A DNA stretch of 7,355 bases from Bacteroidales bacterium (GTDB lineage Bacteria; Bacteroidota; Bacteroidia; Bacteroidales; JAOZMU01), in NCBI GenBank assembly GCA_029934165.1, contig JAOZMU010000159.1, forward strand, positions 1-7,355. The letters are read 5' to 3'. Shown one piece after another: positions 1 through 7,303 of the stretch. Numbering within the stretch: the first letter of the stretch is position 1; each line of letters starts with the position of its first letter. The position numbers were made by a program, and so were the translations under genes. The notes beneath the pieces were generated by a model. That model had not been told where the DNA came from. It saw only the letters and a list, made by a program, of their open reading frames with translations, and searched no databases.

Positions 1-50
1 TATTAATTGATTATTATTTATTAGTTTTAATAATTTTGTCCAAAGTCTAA
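1..50 (+). repeat. Left arm of 50-bp terminal inverted repeat
   Basis: Bases 1-50 are identical to the reverse complement of 7304-7353 without a single mismatch (position i pairs with 7354-i). Identity stops abruptly at base 51, where left and right sequences become unrelated. The repeat is very AT-rich except for the segment GTCCAAAGTC near its inner edge. It overlaps the probable promoter of the tricorn gene, so a copy of that promoter also lies at the other end of the window. No transposase or recombinase is visible between the arms. It may be an end of a mobile or invertible segment, a dispersed intergenic repeat present in two orientations, or an assembly/amplification fold-back. Confidence 0.9.
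7..38 (+). promoter_or_regulatory. Probable Bacteroidetes-type promoter of the tricorn gene
   Basis: TAATTTTG at 31-38 is an exact match to the Bacteroidetes -7 consensus TAnnTTTG. TTG at 7-9 stands 21 bases upstream, in the position expected for the -33 element. A start site near base 45 would give a leader of about 20 bases before the ATG at 64. The leader is A-rich (TTGAAAAATC before the ATG) with no clear Shine-Dalgarno, which is normal for this phylum. The whole promoter sits inside the left inverted-repeat arm. In such AT-rich DNA a chance match is possible, but position and spacing support it. Confidence 0.55.
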
Positions 51-63
51 TTATTGAAAAATC

Positions 64-3000
64 ATGAAAAAATTATTTGTAATTATTTTGCTTCTTTTCG
101 CATCGCAACTATCTTTTGCTCAAGAAGATGCACGCTTATTGCGATTTCCGTCAATACACGAAAATCAGGTTGTGTTTTCGTATGCCGGCGATTTATACAC
201 AGTGCAAAGCACAGGCGGAATGGCTCGCAAATTGACAAGTCATATCGGGTACGAAACTTTTTCGCGCTTTTCGCCTGATGGACAGCATATTGCATTTACT
301 GGACAATATGATGGAAATACCGAAATTTTTACTATTCCAGCGCAAGGTGGTGCGCCACTGCGACTTACGCACACAGCTACGTTGAGTAGAGATGTTGTTT
401 CGGACAGAATGGGACCAAACAACATTGTAATGGATTGGACACCAGACGGTAAGAATGTAGTATTTCGTTCACGAAAAGCTTCTTTTAACTCTTTCAAAGG
501 TCAGTTGTTTAGCGTATCTGCGAATGGCGGTCTTTCGGAAGAATTGCCGTTACCAACAGGAGGCTTTTGCAGCTACTCAAAAGATGGTAAGAAACTGGCT
601 TTCAACAGAGTATTCCGCGAATTTAGGACTTGGAAATACTACGAAGGTGGCATGGCAGACGATGTTTGGATTTATGACTTCAACTCGAAAAAGACAATAA
701 ATATAACGGATAACAAAGCCCAAGATATTTTTCCGATGTGGCACGAAGACGAGGTTTATTTCTGCTCCGACCGCGACCGCACAATGAACCTATTTGTCTA
801 TAACACAAAGACTAAAGAGACAAAAAAGGTTACAAATTTCACAAAGTACGACATTAAATTTCCTTCGATTGGTGGCGATAAAATCATTTTTGAAAATGGT
901 GGATACTTACATATTTTTGACATTAAAACTCAAAAAAGCAAAAAAATTGCAATTCAGCTTGCCGATGATTATGCCTTTGGCAGAAATGAACTGAAAGATG
1001 CAACAACCAATATTTCCTCTTATGATGTTTCGCCAGACGGTAAACGTGTGGTTGTTTCTGCTCGTGGTGATATTTTTTCGATACCAACAAAAAGCGGAAT
1101 AACTCGTAATTTAACCCAAAGTTCAAATGCACACGACCGTAGCGTTGCATGGTCGCCAGATGGAAAATGGATTGCATATTTATCCGATGAAAGTGGTGAG
1201 TATGAGGTTTATATGCAAAATCAAGACGGAAGCGAAAAAGCTGTCAAACTGACAAAAGGCTCAAATTCGTACATTTTTTCTGTTGAGTGGTCGCCAGATA
1301 GCAAAAAAATTCTTTTCAACGACAGAAAGTTCAAACTTAAATACGTAAACATTGATACTAAGAAAGTTACGACAGTAACAAAATCAAGCACAAACGTCAT
1401 TCGAGATGCAACTTGGTCATCGGATAACAATTGGATTGCATTCACAATGCCTTCGCAAGGAATGAATCAAATTTATCTTTATGACATAAAATTAAAAAAG
1501 CTCACTGCCGTTACAGACAAATGGCATCACTCTTATAGTCCAAAGTTTGACAAAGACGGAAAATACCTGTTTTTTATTTCCGACCGCGATTTCAACCCAA
1601 TTTACAATGATGTTGAGTGGAACTCGGCTTACAAAAATATGTCGCGCGTATATTTGATAACTTTAGCTAAAGACACACCATCTCCGTTTGCTCCTGAAAA
1701 TAACGAAGTTGCAATAGAAGACAAGAAAGATGAAAATGATGAAAAATCTGACGACAAATCAAAGACCATAAAAATTGATTTGGAAAACATCCAGAAAAGA
1801 ATCGTACAATTACCTATGGAACAATCTAATTACTATAACCTTAGTGTTGTTGGTTCGACAGTTTATGCAAACCATTTCAAATCTGTTTCTGGCAAACCTG
1901 GCATGGTACTTTATAACCTAAAGACACGCAAAGAAACTAAATTAGACAAAAATTACTCATTTGTCATTTCGGCAAATCAATCTAAAATGCTGCTTCATTC
2001 ACACGGCAAATTCTCTGTCATCGACCTGCCAAAAAACAAAGTTGATATGTCGAAAACCATTAATTTATCCGAAGTTAAGGTTTTTGTTAATCGAAGCGAA
2101 GAGTGGCAACAAATCTACAATGAAGCATGGAGACAGATGCGCGATTTTTTCTATGTCGAAAATATGCACGGTGTCAACTGGAAAAACATGCACGATAAAT
2201 ACGCCGTTATGATTCCGAATGTACGTAGCAAACACGATTTAAACTACCTTATTGGCGAGCTTATTGGCGAGCTAAATTGCGGACACGCTTACATTAGTGG
2301 TGGCGATTATCCACATCCCAAGCGCATAAAACTAGGCTTATTAGGCGCAAAACTAGAGAGAGATAAATCGGGATATTTCAAAATCACAAAAATTCTGAAG
2401 AGTGCAAATTGGAGCAAAAAACTGCGCTCACCACTGACAGAAATTGGTATCAATGCAAAAGTAGGCGAATTTATTGTTGCCGTGAATGGCGAGCCAACAA
2501 ACAGAATGAAAAATGTTTACGAAGCTCTGATTGGCAAAGCCGGAAAACAAGTTGAACTATCGCTGAACACAAAAGCCTCAGAATCAGGCGCAAGGAAAGT
2601 CATTGTTGTGCCGATTGCAGACGAGGCTTCGTTATATTACTACGACTGGGTACAAACCAACATAAAAAAAGTGGACAAAGCCACCGATGGCAAAGTTGGC
2701 TACATTCACGTTCCAGATATGGGACCTGCTGGTTTGAACGAGTTTATGAAGCATTTTTATCCACAACTAACCAAAAAAGCGTTAATTATTGATGACCGCG
2801 GAAATGGTGGCGGAAATGTCTCGCCAATGCTTATCGAACGACTTAACCGTGAGATATTTAGAGCAAAAATGCGTCGTGGCGTTCCATACGGCACAAGCAT
2901 TCCGACACAAGCCATTGATGGACCGAAAGTTATGCTCATCGACAATTATTCGGCATCCGATGGAGACCAATTTCCGCACGCTTTCAAGACACTGAAAATG

Positions 3001-3300
3001 GGCAAAGTAATCGGGATTCGCTCTTGGGGCGGCGTTGTTGGCATTTGGGGCTCACTTCCATTTGTCGATGGCACAGATTTGCGCAAGCCCGAATCGGCAT
3101 CATACTCAGCAGCAGAAAGCAAATTTATCATCGAAGGTGTTGGTGTAGAGCCAGATATAGAAATTGACAACGACCCAGCAAAAGAATATGCCGGCGAAGA
3201 CGAACAACTGAACAAAGCTATTGAAGTTGTTTTGGAAGAGCTAAAAACCTATAAATCAAAAGTTCTCGCAATTCCACCTAGCCCAGACAAAAGCAAGTAA
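64..3300 (+). CDS. Secreted tricorn-family protease (S41-type serine peptidase with beta-propellers and PDZ)
   Basis: This 1078-aa protein has the full tricorn architecture and is similar in length to archaeal tricorn. Residues 1-20 form a signal peptide (KK, then a hydrophobic run ending SFA-Q), so it is probably periplasmic, unlike the cytosolic archaeal enzyme. Residues ~24-300 and ~310-675 carry TolB/WD-like propeller blades, seen as repeated SPDGK/WSPDGKWIAY motifs (70-73, 126-130, 323-326, 363-370, 409-413, 451-459). An acidic, lysine-rich linker lies at ~545-570. A helical segment (~676-757) contains GELNCGHAY with the expected catalytic His741. A PDZ domain spans ~758-850. The C-terminal core has DDRGNGGGN (910-918), the nucleophile motif SASDGD with Ser965-Asp966, and Glu1024 in EGVGVEPD, matching the tricorn Ser/Glu charge relay. 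The residue before the His is Gly740, where archaeal tricorn has a catalytic serine. The family degrades oligopeptides produced by larger proteases. The ATG at 64 is chosen because it directly precedes the signal peptide. The gene is intact and convergent with the helicase gene. Confidence 0.93.
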   Translation: MKKLFVIILLLFASQLSFAQEDARLLRFPSIHENQVVFSYAGDLYTVQSTGGMARKLTSHIGYETFSRFSPDGQHIAFTGQYDGNTEIFTIPAQGGAPLRLTHTATLSRDVVSDRMGPNNIVMDWTPDGKNVVFRSRKASFNSFKGQLFSVSANGGLSEELPLPTGGFCSYSKDGKKLAFNRVFREFRTWKYYEGGMADDVWIYDFNSKKTINITDNKAQDIFPMWHEDEVYFCSDRDRTMNLFVYNTKTKETKKVTNFTKYDIKFPSIGGDKIIFENGGYLHIFDIKTQKSKKIAIQLADDYAFGRNELKDATTNISSYDVSPDGKRVVVSARGDIFSIPTKSGITRNLTQSSNAHDRSVAWSPDGKWIAYLSDESGEYEVYMQNQDGSEKAVKLTKGSNSYIFSVEWSPDSKKILFNDRKFKLKYVNIDTKKVTTVTKSSTNVIRDATWSSDNNWIAFTMPSQGMNQIYLYDIKLKKLTAVTDKWHHSYSPKFDKDGKYLFFISDRDFNPIYNDVEWNSAYKNMSRVYLITLAKDTPSPFAPENNEVAIEDKKDENDEKSDDKSKTIKIDLENIQKRIVQLPMEQSNYYNLSVVGSTVYANHFKSVSGKPGMVLYNLKTRKETKLDKNYSFVISANQSKMLLHSHGKFSVIDLPKNKVDMSKTINLSEVKVFVNRSEEWQQIYNEAWRQMRDFFYVENMHGVNWKNMHDKYAVMIPNVRSKHDLNYLIGELIGELNCGHAYISGGDYPHPKRIKLGLLGAKLERDKSGYFKITKILKSANWSKKLRSPLTEIGINAKVGEFIVAVNGEPTNRMKNVYEALIGKAGKQVELSLNTKASESGARKVIVVPIADEASLYYYDWVQTNIKKVDKATDGKVGYIHVPDMGPAGLNEFMKHFYPQLTKKALIIDDRGNGGGNVSPMLIERLNREIFRAKMRRGVPYGTSIPTQAIDGPKVMLIDNYSASDGDQFPHAFKTLKMGKVIGIRSWGGVVGIWGSLPFVDGTDLRKPESASYSAAESKFIIEGVGVEPDIEIDNDPAKEYAGEDEQLNKAIEVVLEELKTYKSKVLAIPPSPDKSK

Positions 3301-3351
3301 GGTCTAAAACTTATCAGATACTGTGTTCAAAATCGCATTTTGTAAAAGTTG

Positions 3352-3478
3352 CTATTAATAGGACACTTCTACGGAGCATTTCTCCTAACTTCTATACGTA
3401 TTTTGCAAGCCCGATAGGGCTGTTCTATTAATAGAAACAAAGGATAATCTAAAATAAATTAGCTCCGTAGATGTGTCC
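3352..3478. repeat. MITE/REP-like inverted-repeat element
   Basis: The outer arms are 3361-3377 (GGACACTTCTACGGAGC) and 3462-3478, whose reverse complement is GGACACATCTACGGAGC: 16 of 17 bases match, with a 118-bp span. Inside is a perfect hairpin AGCCC-GATA-GGGCT at 3408-3421. The self-complementary decamer CTATTAATAG occurs twice, at 3352-3361 abutting the left arm and at 3425-3434. There is no coding capacity. The CTACGGAGC core resembles a class of short intergenic palindromes I recall as abundant in Bacteroidetes genomes. Whether it is mobile, structural or a terminator cannot be told from one copy. Confidence 0.7.
3408..3421. repeat. Perfect 5-bp hairpin AGCCC-GATA-GGGCT
   Basis: This GC-rich stem of five pairs with a four-base loop lies in the middle of the inverted-repeat element downstream of the tricorn gene. 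It is not followed by a T-tract, so it is a weak terminator candidate. It is better read as the core of the surrounding repeat. Confidence 0.5.
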
Positions 3479-3690
3479 TAAAAACACTTTAAATTTTACT
3501 TTAAATAACAACAAGTAAAAATCTATAAATAAAGAGTTTATAAGTTTTGATGTTATTATTATAATACAGTGTTTTTTCATAAAAATCAATTCACACTAAA
3601 AAAAATCGTTATGCGTGTTTTTGCGGATAAAAATGACAATCAGCTTTTTTGTGGCGGCTTTCGGGCTTTTCGCTTGTAGTTGCTTTGTGC

Positions 3691-3762
3691 CTTGTGGTTT
3701 CGGAAACGTGTTTTAAGGAGCTTCTTTCAGTCGCTCTTAAAACACGTCCGAAAACACACAAG
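3691..3762. repeat. Long imperfect hairpin (about 29-bp stem, 11-base loop)
   Basis: The arms 3691-3721 and 3733-3762 pair with a few bulges (at 3717, 3704-3705, 3754 and 3756). The inner stem is GAGC/GCTC, followed by AACACG-type pairing (CGTGTTTTAA against TTAAAACACG), then TTTCGG/CCGAAA, then CTTGTG/CACAAG. The loop is 3722-3732. Weaker pairing continues outward: TTGTAG (3674-3679) with CTACAA (3782-3787), and TTTTGTGG (3647-3654) with CCGCAAAA (3794-3801, one G-T). The whole block of about 155 bases is therefore quasi-palindromic. It has no T-tract on either strand. It may be a dispersed intergenic palindrome or a structured 3' region shared by both convergent transcripts. Confidence 0.7.
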
Positions 3763-3797
3763 CCACTTCAGCAAGCTACCGCTACAATCCCTGCCGC

Positions 3798-3822
3798 AAA
3801 ACGCCTTTGTAGCAAGCGTTTT
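3798..3822 (-). terminator. Possible terminator hairpin downstream of the helicase gene
   Basis: AAAACGC (3798-3804) and GCGTTTT (3816-3822) form a perfect 7-bp stem with an 11-base loop. On the minus strand it begins about 20 bases after the helicase stop codon. Read in that direction the stem ends in TTTT, a short T-run followed by GCGGC. That makes it only a weak intrinsic terminator, and it may instead be part of the larger palindromic block. Confidence 0.3.
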
Positions 3823-3843
3823 CAGTAAGAGTGTCAATACTGC

Positions 3844-6588
3844 CTAAGCATAAACATTTATCCAGCTTTTTAGTTCGTCTTCGCAACGTTTTCTTTCAGC
3901 TATCCAAAAAGTATAAGGCAGTGGAAATGTGCGTACTCCAGCGCGATTTAGCATTTTATATCGCTCTAAAGAAAACGCATCTGCATACTCACCAGGAAAA
4001 CCAATCAGGTCTATTCCCATTGTTTTCTCCTTGTTTTTCAGCACAATATCAATGCAATGCCCAGCAATAGCATAGGCTGGCCAAACTTGAACGCCCAAAT
4101 AGCCTAAAAACTCCGTAACTTCTTTTTGGAAATTGTCTTTTAGTTCTACGCTTGTCTGAGCATCTTCAATATCTTGATTATCTACACTTTCTAAGTATTT
4201 TCGGAATAAAGAATCTGGTTTAAGTTTATTGATAGCAACAGAATAAACAAGATATTGAACCGAGCGCGCTCGCGTTATGGAAACATTGAATACATCTGGT
4301 TTATTCAAATGATAAAATGCCGCAGGATGCGATTCGTTATCAAGCGCAAACGAGATAAACATAGCATCACGTTCTTCGCCTTGAAAACCGTATGCTGTCG
4401 CAACAATAATCTTATGACGCTCTATTTCGTTGATACTCAAACTCCTTGAAACTAAATTAGATGTAAAATCGACCTGATTTCTAAAAGGAGATAATATTCC
4501 AATACTTTGACAAGCATTGTCTGATAAGTCTTTTTGCGTATTAATAATTTCTTTAATTTTTGCTAAAATAAACTCGCTTTCGATAATATTTACGCCATTT
4601 TTGTTTCTTTCGCCATTGCAGAAACAGGCAACAAGACCTTTATCTGAACTCGTATCAGGTTTTTCTGTCATGATATTTAGCGTGTTACTGTAAAAATGCT
4701 CATTACTAAATCGTATTATAGCGGGAGTGCTACGATAATGTTCATTCAGAAAAACTACTTGATTCTGATTTGTTGCTCCTTCCGAAACAAAATCGAGAAT
4801 GCTTTTTTTTCGGTAGTTAAGTTGCTCAATATTAAATTCTTCCAAGTCATATTCTTTTAACAATAACTCTTGACGGCTTTTAGCAAGAAACGAAATATGA
4901 CGCAACTGATTTGGGTCGCCAGTAAAAACGGCTTGTTTTGCACGCTGAAGAGCAGGTATGCAGGTGGCGACATCGCATTGTGTAGCTTCGTCAATTATCA
5001 CATAATCAAACATTTCAGGAATCAAAGGCAGCACTCTGTAAATATCTGTCAGCTTAACAAGCCATATCGGAAAAGTGCTTAATATTGTATCAAAACATAG
5101 ATTTTCAAATAGTTCGGACTGTCTTGTGCTTCTTCGCGCTTTCAAGGCTTGGAGAAAACCATTCAACTCATCTCGATGAATATTTAGTGTTTTTTCTACT
5201 TGCAGTGAGTATTTTTCCATGATATACTCTACTGTTTTTGTGTTTTCTATTTGCAGTAGATTTTCCAACTCACTAATCAGCTCCCAATGTGGTTTGCTGC
5301 CATCGGTACGCCAATTTATATATTTAGTTTTCAGCCCAGTAAAAAAGTTTTTGTTACCAATATTATTAGCTAAAAATGAACCCCAGTCTTGTTCTTTTTC
5401 TACACGACGTTCAAATTCGCTCTCCAATTTGGCTATTTTGGCATCAATTTTTCGAAATTCTTTTTCTGATGCTTTAAGGTTTTTTTGCGCATTTTTGTCA
5501 GGGCTGCGCATTCCGCTAAGTAAACTTTGAAGCATTTTCCGTAAATCACGTAGATATGAGCTTTTTCCGCCACGAACAATAACACCATCAATACCAAATT
5601 GTTGTTCTATCTTATCGGCTACAACATCAACGGCTTGGTCTGTGCGCGAGGCTATTAGTACGGATTTTCCCTTGCTGAAAAGTTCAATTGCCAAAGCTGC
5701 AATGGTATATGATTTTCCTGTACCCGGTGGTCCAACTGCGAGAGTGAACGGATTTTTATCTGCCACGTCGAATAGTTTTTGTTGCGCCAAACTCAAAATA
5801 GCTGGTACGCGACCAATAGAGTCATCGGAAAACTCAATCTTTTCTTTGTTAAACATCGACCGCAACGGTGGAGAAAAAGTGTCGTTTTTGGCAATTTCTG
5901 CCATTTCGTTTAAAATGCCAAGTGTATCTACCGACTTGGAAATAAGACCGATGCCAGAAGAAATTATTATTTTTATTTTGGTTGAGTCTGCCAATCTTTT
6001 TGGCTGCACAATCCGCTTAAACTTCTTTGTATCAATAAGTTTCGGAAAGAGCAAAGTCTCTGATATGTCTATTTCTGGAATATACTTGGCTATAACTTTC
6101 ATTATTCCTCCAACATCGCCAAATTTCACGTTTTCATCGGGTAAGTTTTTTAGTAATTCGTTAAAAAACTCGCTGTTATCATCAGAATCGCCACGCAGTT
6201 CCGACAAAACAGAATAGTTTACACGCCTATGACTTTTGGATATTTCTACGTAAAAATTTTCGTCAATATAATGCAATTGTGCTGGATACATAAAAAGAGG
6301 AGCGCATATCCTAGTATTTTTTTTGCTCGATTCAGTCGAATTTCCGACAATAAATAAAGAACAATAAAACAGTTCTTTTTCTTTTTGATATATTTTTAAA
6401 ATTTTAGATAATTCCTCTCCTTCCTCATTTGGAATGGGGGTATAAGGCAAAAAACCATTAATTAACTCTTCGCTACCCTCGAAAAGATACCGTTTTTCGA
6501 CTTTTGTACTAAAAAAATCCTTAATTACTAAATCTCGATTGTCGGCTTGATAGCAAGCTCTAAAATATCCAGTGATTTTATTTAACAT
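3844..6588 (-). CDS. UPF1/DNA2-like superfamily 1 helicase with C-terminal Vsr-like nuclease domain
   Basis: From the ATG at 6588 this is 914 aa. The frame also allows a GTG at 6612 (922 aa), but MLNKITGYFRACYQADNRD looks like a natural N-terminus, so the ATG is preferred. Residues 1-~255 form an N-terminal region I do not recognise. The helicase core shows a Q-motif-like AQQKLFD (~268-274), Walker A GPPGTGKS (286-293), motif Ia (~311-321), Walker B IIDEAT (531-536), motif III GDPNQL (557-562), LNEHYRST (614-621), motif V with GFQGEERD (734-741) and motif VI NVSITRARS (768-776). All are expected for an active ATP-dependent SF1B helicase on DNA or RNA. A charged, probably coiled-coil stretch (~366-402) is inserted after Walker A. 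Residues ~818-895 resemble the Vsr/REase_MTES_1575 type of PD-(D/E)XK nuclease: IDIV (Asp847), GIDLIG (Asp860), an ER pair (875-876) and FPLPYTFW. The usual E-x-D reads G-I-D, so catalysis is uncertain. The stop is TAG. Helicase-nuclease fusions are frequent in defence, but no partner gene is visible. Confidence 0.93.
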   Translation of the reverse strand: MLNKITGYFRACYQADNRDLVIKDFFSTKVEKRYLFEGSEELINGFLPYTPIPNEEGEELSKILKIYQKEKELFYCSLFIVGNSTESSKKNTRICAPLFMYPAQLHYIDENFYVEISKSHRRVNYSVLSELRGDSDDNSEFFNELLKNLPDENVKFGDVGGIMKVIAKYIPEIDISETLLFPKLIDTKKFKRIVQPKRLADSTKIKIIISSGIGLISKSVDTLGILNEMAEIAKNDTFSPPLRSMFNKEKIEFSDDSIGRVPAILSLAQQKLFDVADKNPFTLAVGPPGTGKSYTIAALAIELFSKGKSVLIASRTDQAVDVVADKIEQQFGIDGVIVRGGKSSYLRDLRKMLQSLLSGMRSPDKNAQKNLKASEKEFRKIDAKIAKLESEFERRVEKEQDWGSFLANNIGNKNFFTGLKTKYINWRTDGSKPHWELISELENLLQIENTKTVEYIMEKYSLQVEKTLNIHRDELNGFLQALKARRSTRQSELFENLCFDTILSTFPIWLVKLTDIYRVLPLIPEMFDYVIIDEATQCDVATCIPALQRAKQAVFTGDPNQLRHISFLAKSRQELLLKEYDLEEFNIEQLNYRKKSILDFVSEGATNQNQVVFLNEHYRSTPAIIRFSNEHFYSNTLNIMTEKPDTSSDKGLVACFCNGERNKNGVNIIESEFILAKIKEIINTQKDLSDNACQSIGILSPFRNQVDFTSNLVSRSLSINEIERHKIIVATAYGFQGEERDAMFISFALDNESHPAAFYHLNKPDVFNVSITRARSVQYLVYSVAINKLKPDSLFRKYLESVDNQDIEDAQTSVELKDNFQKEVTEFLGYLGVQVWPAYAIAGHCIDIVLKNKEKTMGIDLIGFPGEYADAFSLERYKMLNRAGVRTFPLPYTFWIAERKRCEDELKSWINVYA

Positions 6589-6805
6589 TGGTGCATTTTC
6601 GTTTTTAAGCACATCGTACTATTTATTTGAAAAAAGTATTGTATTGATGTTCAGGCAAATAATAACAAAAAATGTCGATTATTTTTTCACACCTACTTAT
6701 TTTTTTAAATATACGGATATTTTTTTTAGAACAAAGATCAAATTAACATATAATCATGGTTTGTTCATAAAAAAATTATTATTACTGTTGGTGTCAGAAA
6801 TGATA

Positions 6806-6841
6806 AGTAAAATGAATTTAATAAAGTAAGCCATTAAAATT
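6806..6841 (+). repeat. 36-bp direct repeat, copy 1
   Basis: Bases 6806-6841 are identical to 7268-7303 (offset 462). The repeat begins AGTAAAATG, contains GTAAGCCATT and ends AAAATT. The flanks differ on both sides: TGATA/CCTAAC here and TACTT/TTAGAC at copy 2. The two copies are separated by 426 bases, so this is not a tandem or CRISPR array. Recombination between the copies would delete the intervening segment. Confidence 0.9.
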
Positions 6842-6872
6842 CCTAACTAAAACTAAATCAGGCGTAAGCAAA

Positions 6873-6896
6873 ATTATTAATTATTAATTATTAATT
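6873..6896. repeat. Heptamer microrepeat (ATTATTA), about 3.4 copies
   Basis: Three perfect consecutive ATTATTA units (6873-6893) are followed by a partial fourth (ATT). It lies in non-coding DNA about 285 bases upstream of the helicase ATG. Short AT tandem repeats of this kind can change length by slippage. There is no evidence that it does anything here. Confidence 0.6.
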
Positions 6897-6973
6897 TTCC
6901 ATTACTAAATCTTCCAGTAGTATTTTTTTGAATATGGAATAAAGACTCCGAATTTTAGCTTCATATTTTTCAT

Positions 6974-7027
6974 AATCCCATCATTCCGTTACATACGGAG
7001 CTACGTAATGTTTACACCTACGGGATT
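6974..7027. repeat. Nested hairpin element with TACGGAGC core
   Basis: AATCCC (6974-6979) pairs with GGGATT (7022-7027). Inside it CATTCCGT (6982-6989) pairs with ACGTAATG (7003-7010) with one mismatch. An alternative small hairpin CCGT-TACAT-ACGG lies at 6986-6998. TACGGAGC (6994-7001) is the same octamer seen in both arms of the element at 3361-3478, so the two intergenic elements probably belong to one related group. No coding potential. Confidence 0.5.
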
Positions 7028-7130
7028 TTGTTAAAAATACACCCAAATTATCGAAAACACTGGCATTGGTTCAGTTTAATTCTACTCTAATTTTTGTATA
7101 ATTTATATAATTGATTTTATTTACATACTG

Positions 7131-7263
7131 AAAAAATCGGAAGAACTATTTATAAATACACTAATTCATTGATTAATAGCGTTTTAACTAAAATAGTATA
7201 AATTGTAATTTAGCCTGATAATCATATAATTAGCAACTGCAAGAAAATTTTTTCCGACTTTTT
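7131..7263. repeat. Weak inverted repeat, 15-bp arms
   Basis: AAAAAATCGGAAGAA (7131-7145) matches the reverse complement of 7249-7263 (AAAAAGTCGGAAAAA) at 13 of 15 positions. The TCGGAA core is the only non-A/T-rich part. The arms enclose about 103 bases of AT-rich DNA. In such composition this could be chance. Confidence 0.3.
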
Positions 7264-7267
7264 ACTT

Positions 7268-7303
7268 AGTAAAATGAATTTAATAAAGTAAGCCATTAAA
7301 ATT
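7268..7303 (+). repeat. 36-bp direct repeat, copy 2, abutting the right terminal arm
   Basis: This is an exact copy of 6806-6841. Its last base (7303) is immediately followed by the first base of the right terminal inverted-repeat arm (7304), with no gap and no overlap. The end of the window is thus a mosaic of two segments present elsewhere in the window. This could be a genuine repeat junction or the trace of template switching or misassembly. Confidence 0.9.

Larger units (their letters stand above)
3301..3843. other. Convergent intergenic region with two palindromic elements, no gene
   Basis: These 543 bases lie between the stop codons of two tail-to-tail genes. I find no credible coding sequence. 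From left to right it holds a short leader of unremarkable sequence (3301-3351), an inverted-repeat element (3352-3478), an AT-rich stretch (about 3479-3612), and a visibly more GC-rich palindromic block (about 3613-3822). No classical intrinsic terminator with a clean stem plus long T-tract is visible for the tricorn gene. Transcription from both sides must end in or across this structured DNA. Confidence 0.8.

Noticed and set aside
545..1700. Separate TolB-like gene
   Set aside because: The propeller repeats are in one uninterrupted frame with the PDZ and protease core and form the N-terminal part of a normal tricorn protein.
2248..2271. 12-bp perfect tandem duplication in the tricorn gene (LIGE-LIGE before the catalytic His)
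   Set aside because: The protein sequence GELIGELN..GH looks normal for the family, so the DNA repeat most likely reflects similar codons for a conserved segment rather than a recent duplication.
3600..3843. Retron-like or other known structured RNA
   Set aside because: The strong hairpin is suggestive, but no reverse transcriptase or other partner gene is in the window and I recognise no conserved RNA-family motif.
5642..6217. 191-aa open frame on the + strand
   Set aside because: It lies wholly antisense within the helicase gene across the Walker A region, resembles no known protein, and is explained by the codon bias of the real gene on the other strand.
6572..6829. 85-aa open frame on the + strand
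   Set aside because: It starts antisense inside the helicase gene, has a low-complexity AT-driven composition (Phe, Leu, Ile, Lys), and ends inside the 36-bp repeat. No domain or plausible start signal.
6806..7303. 36-bp repeat pair as a CRISPR array
   Set aside because: The length fits a CRISPR repeat, but there are only two copies 426 bases apart, no regular spacers, no dyad in the repeat and no cas gene.
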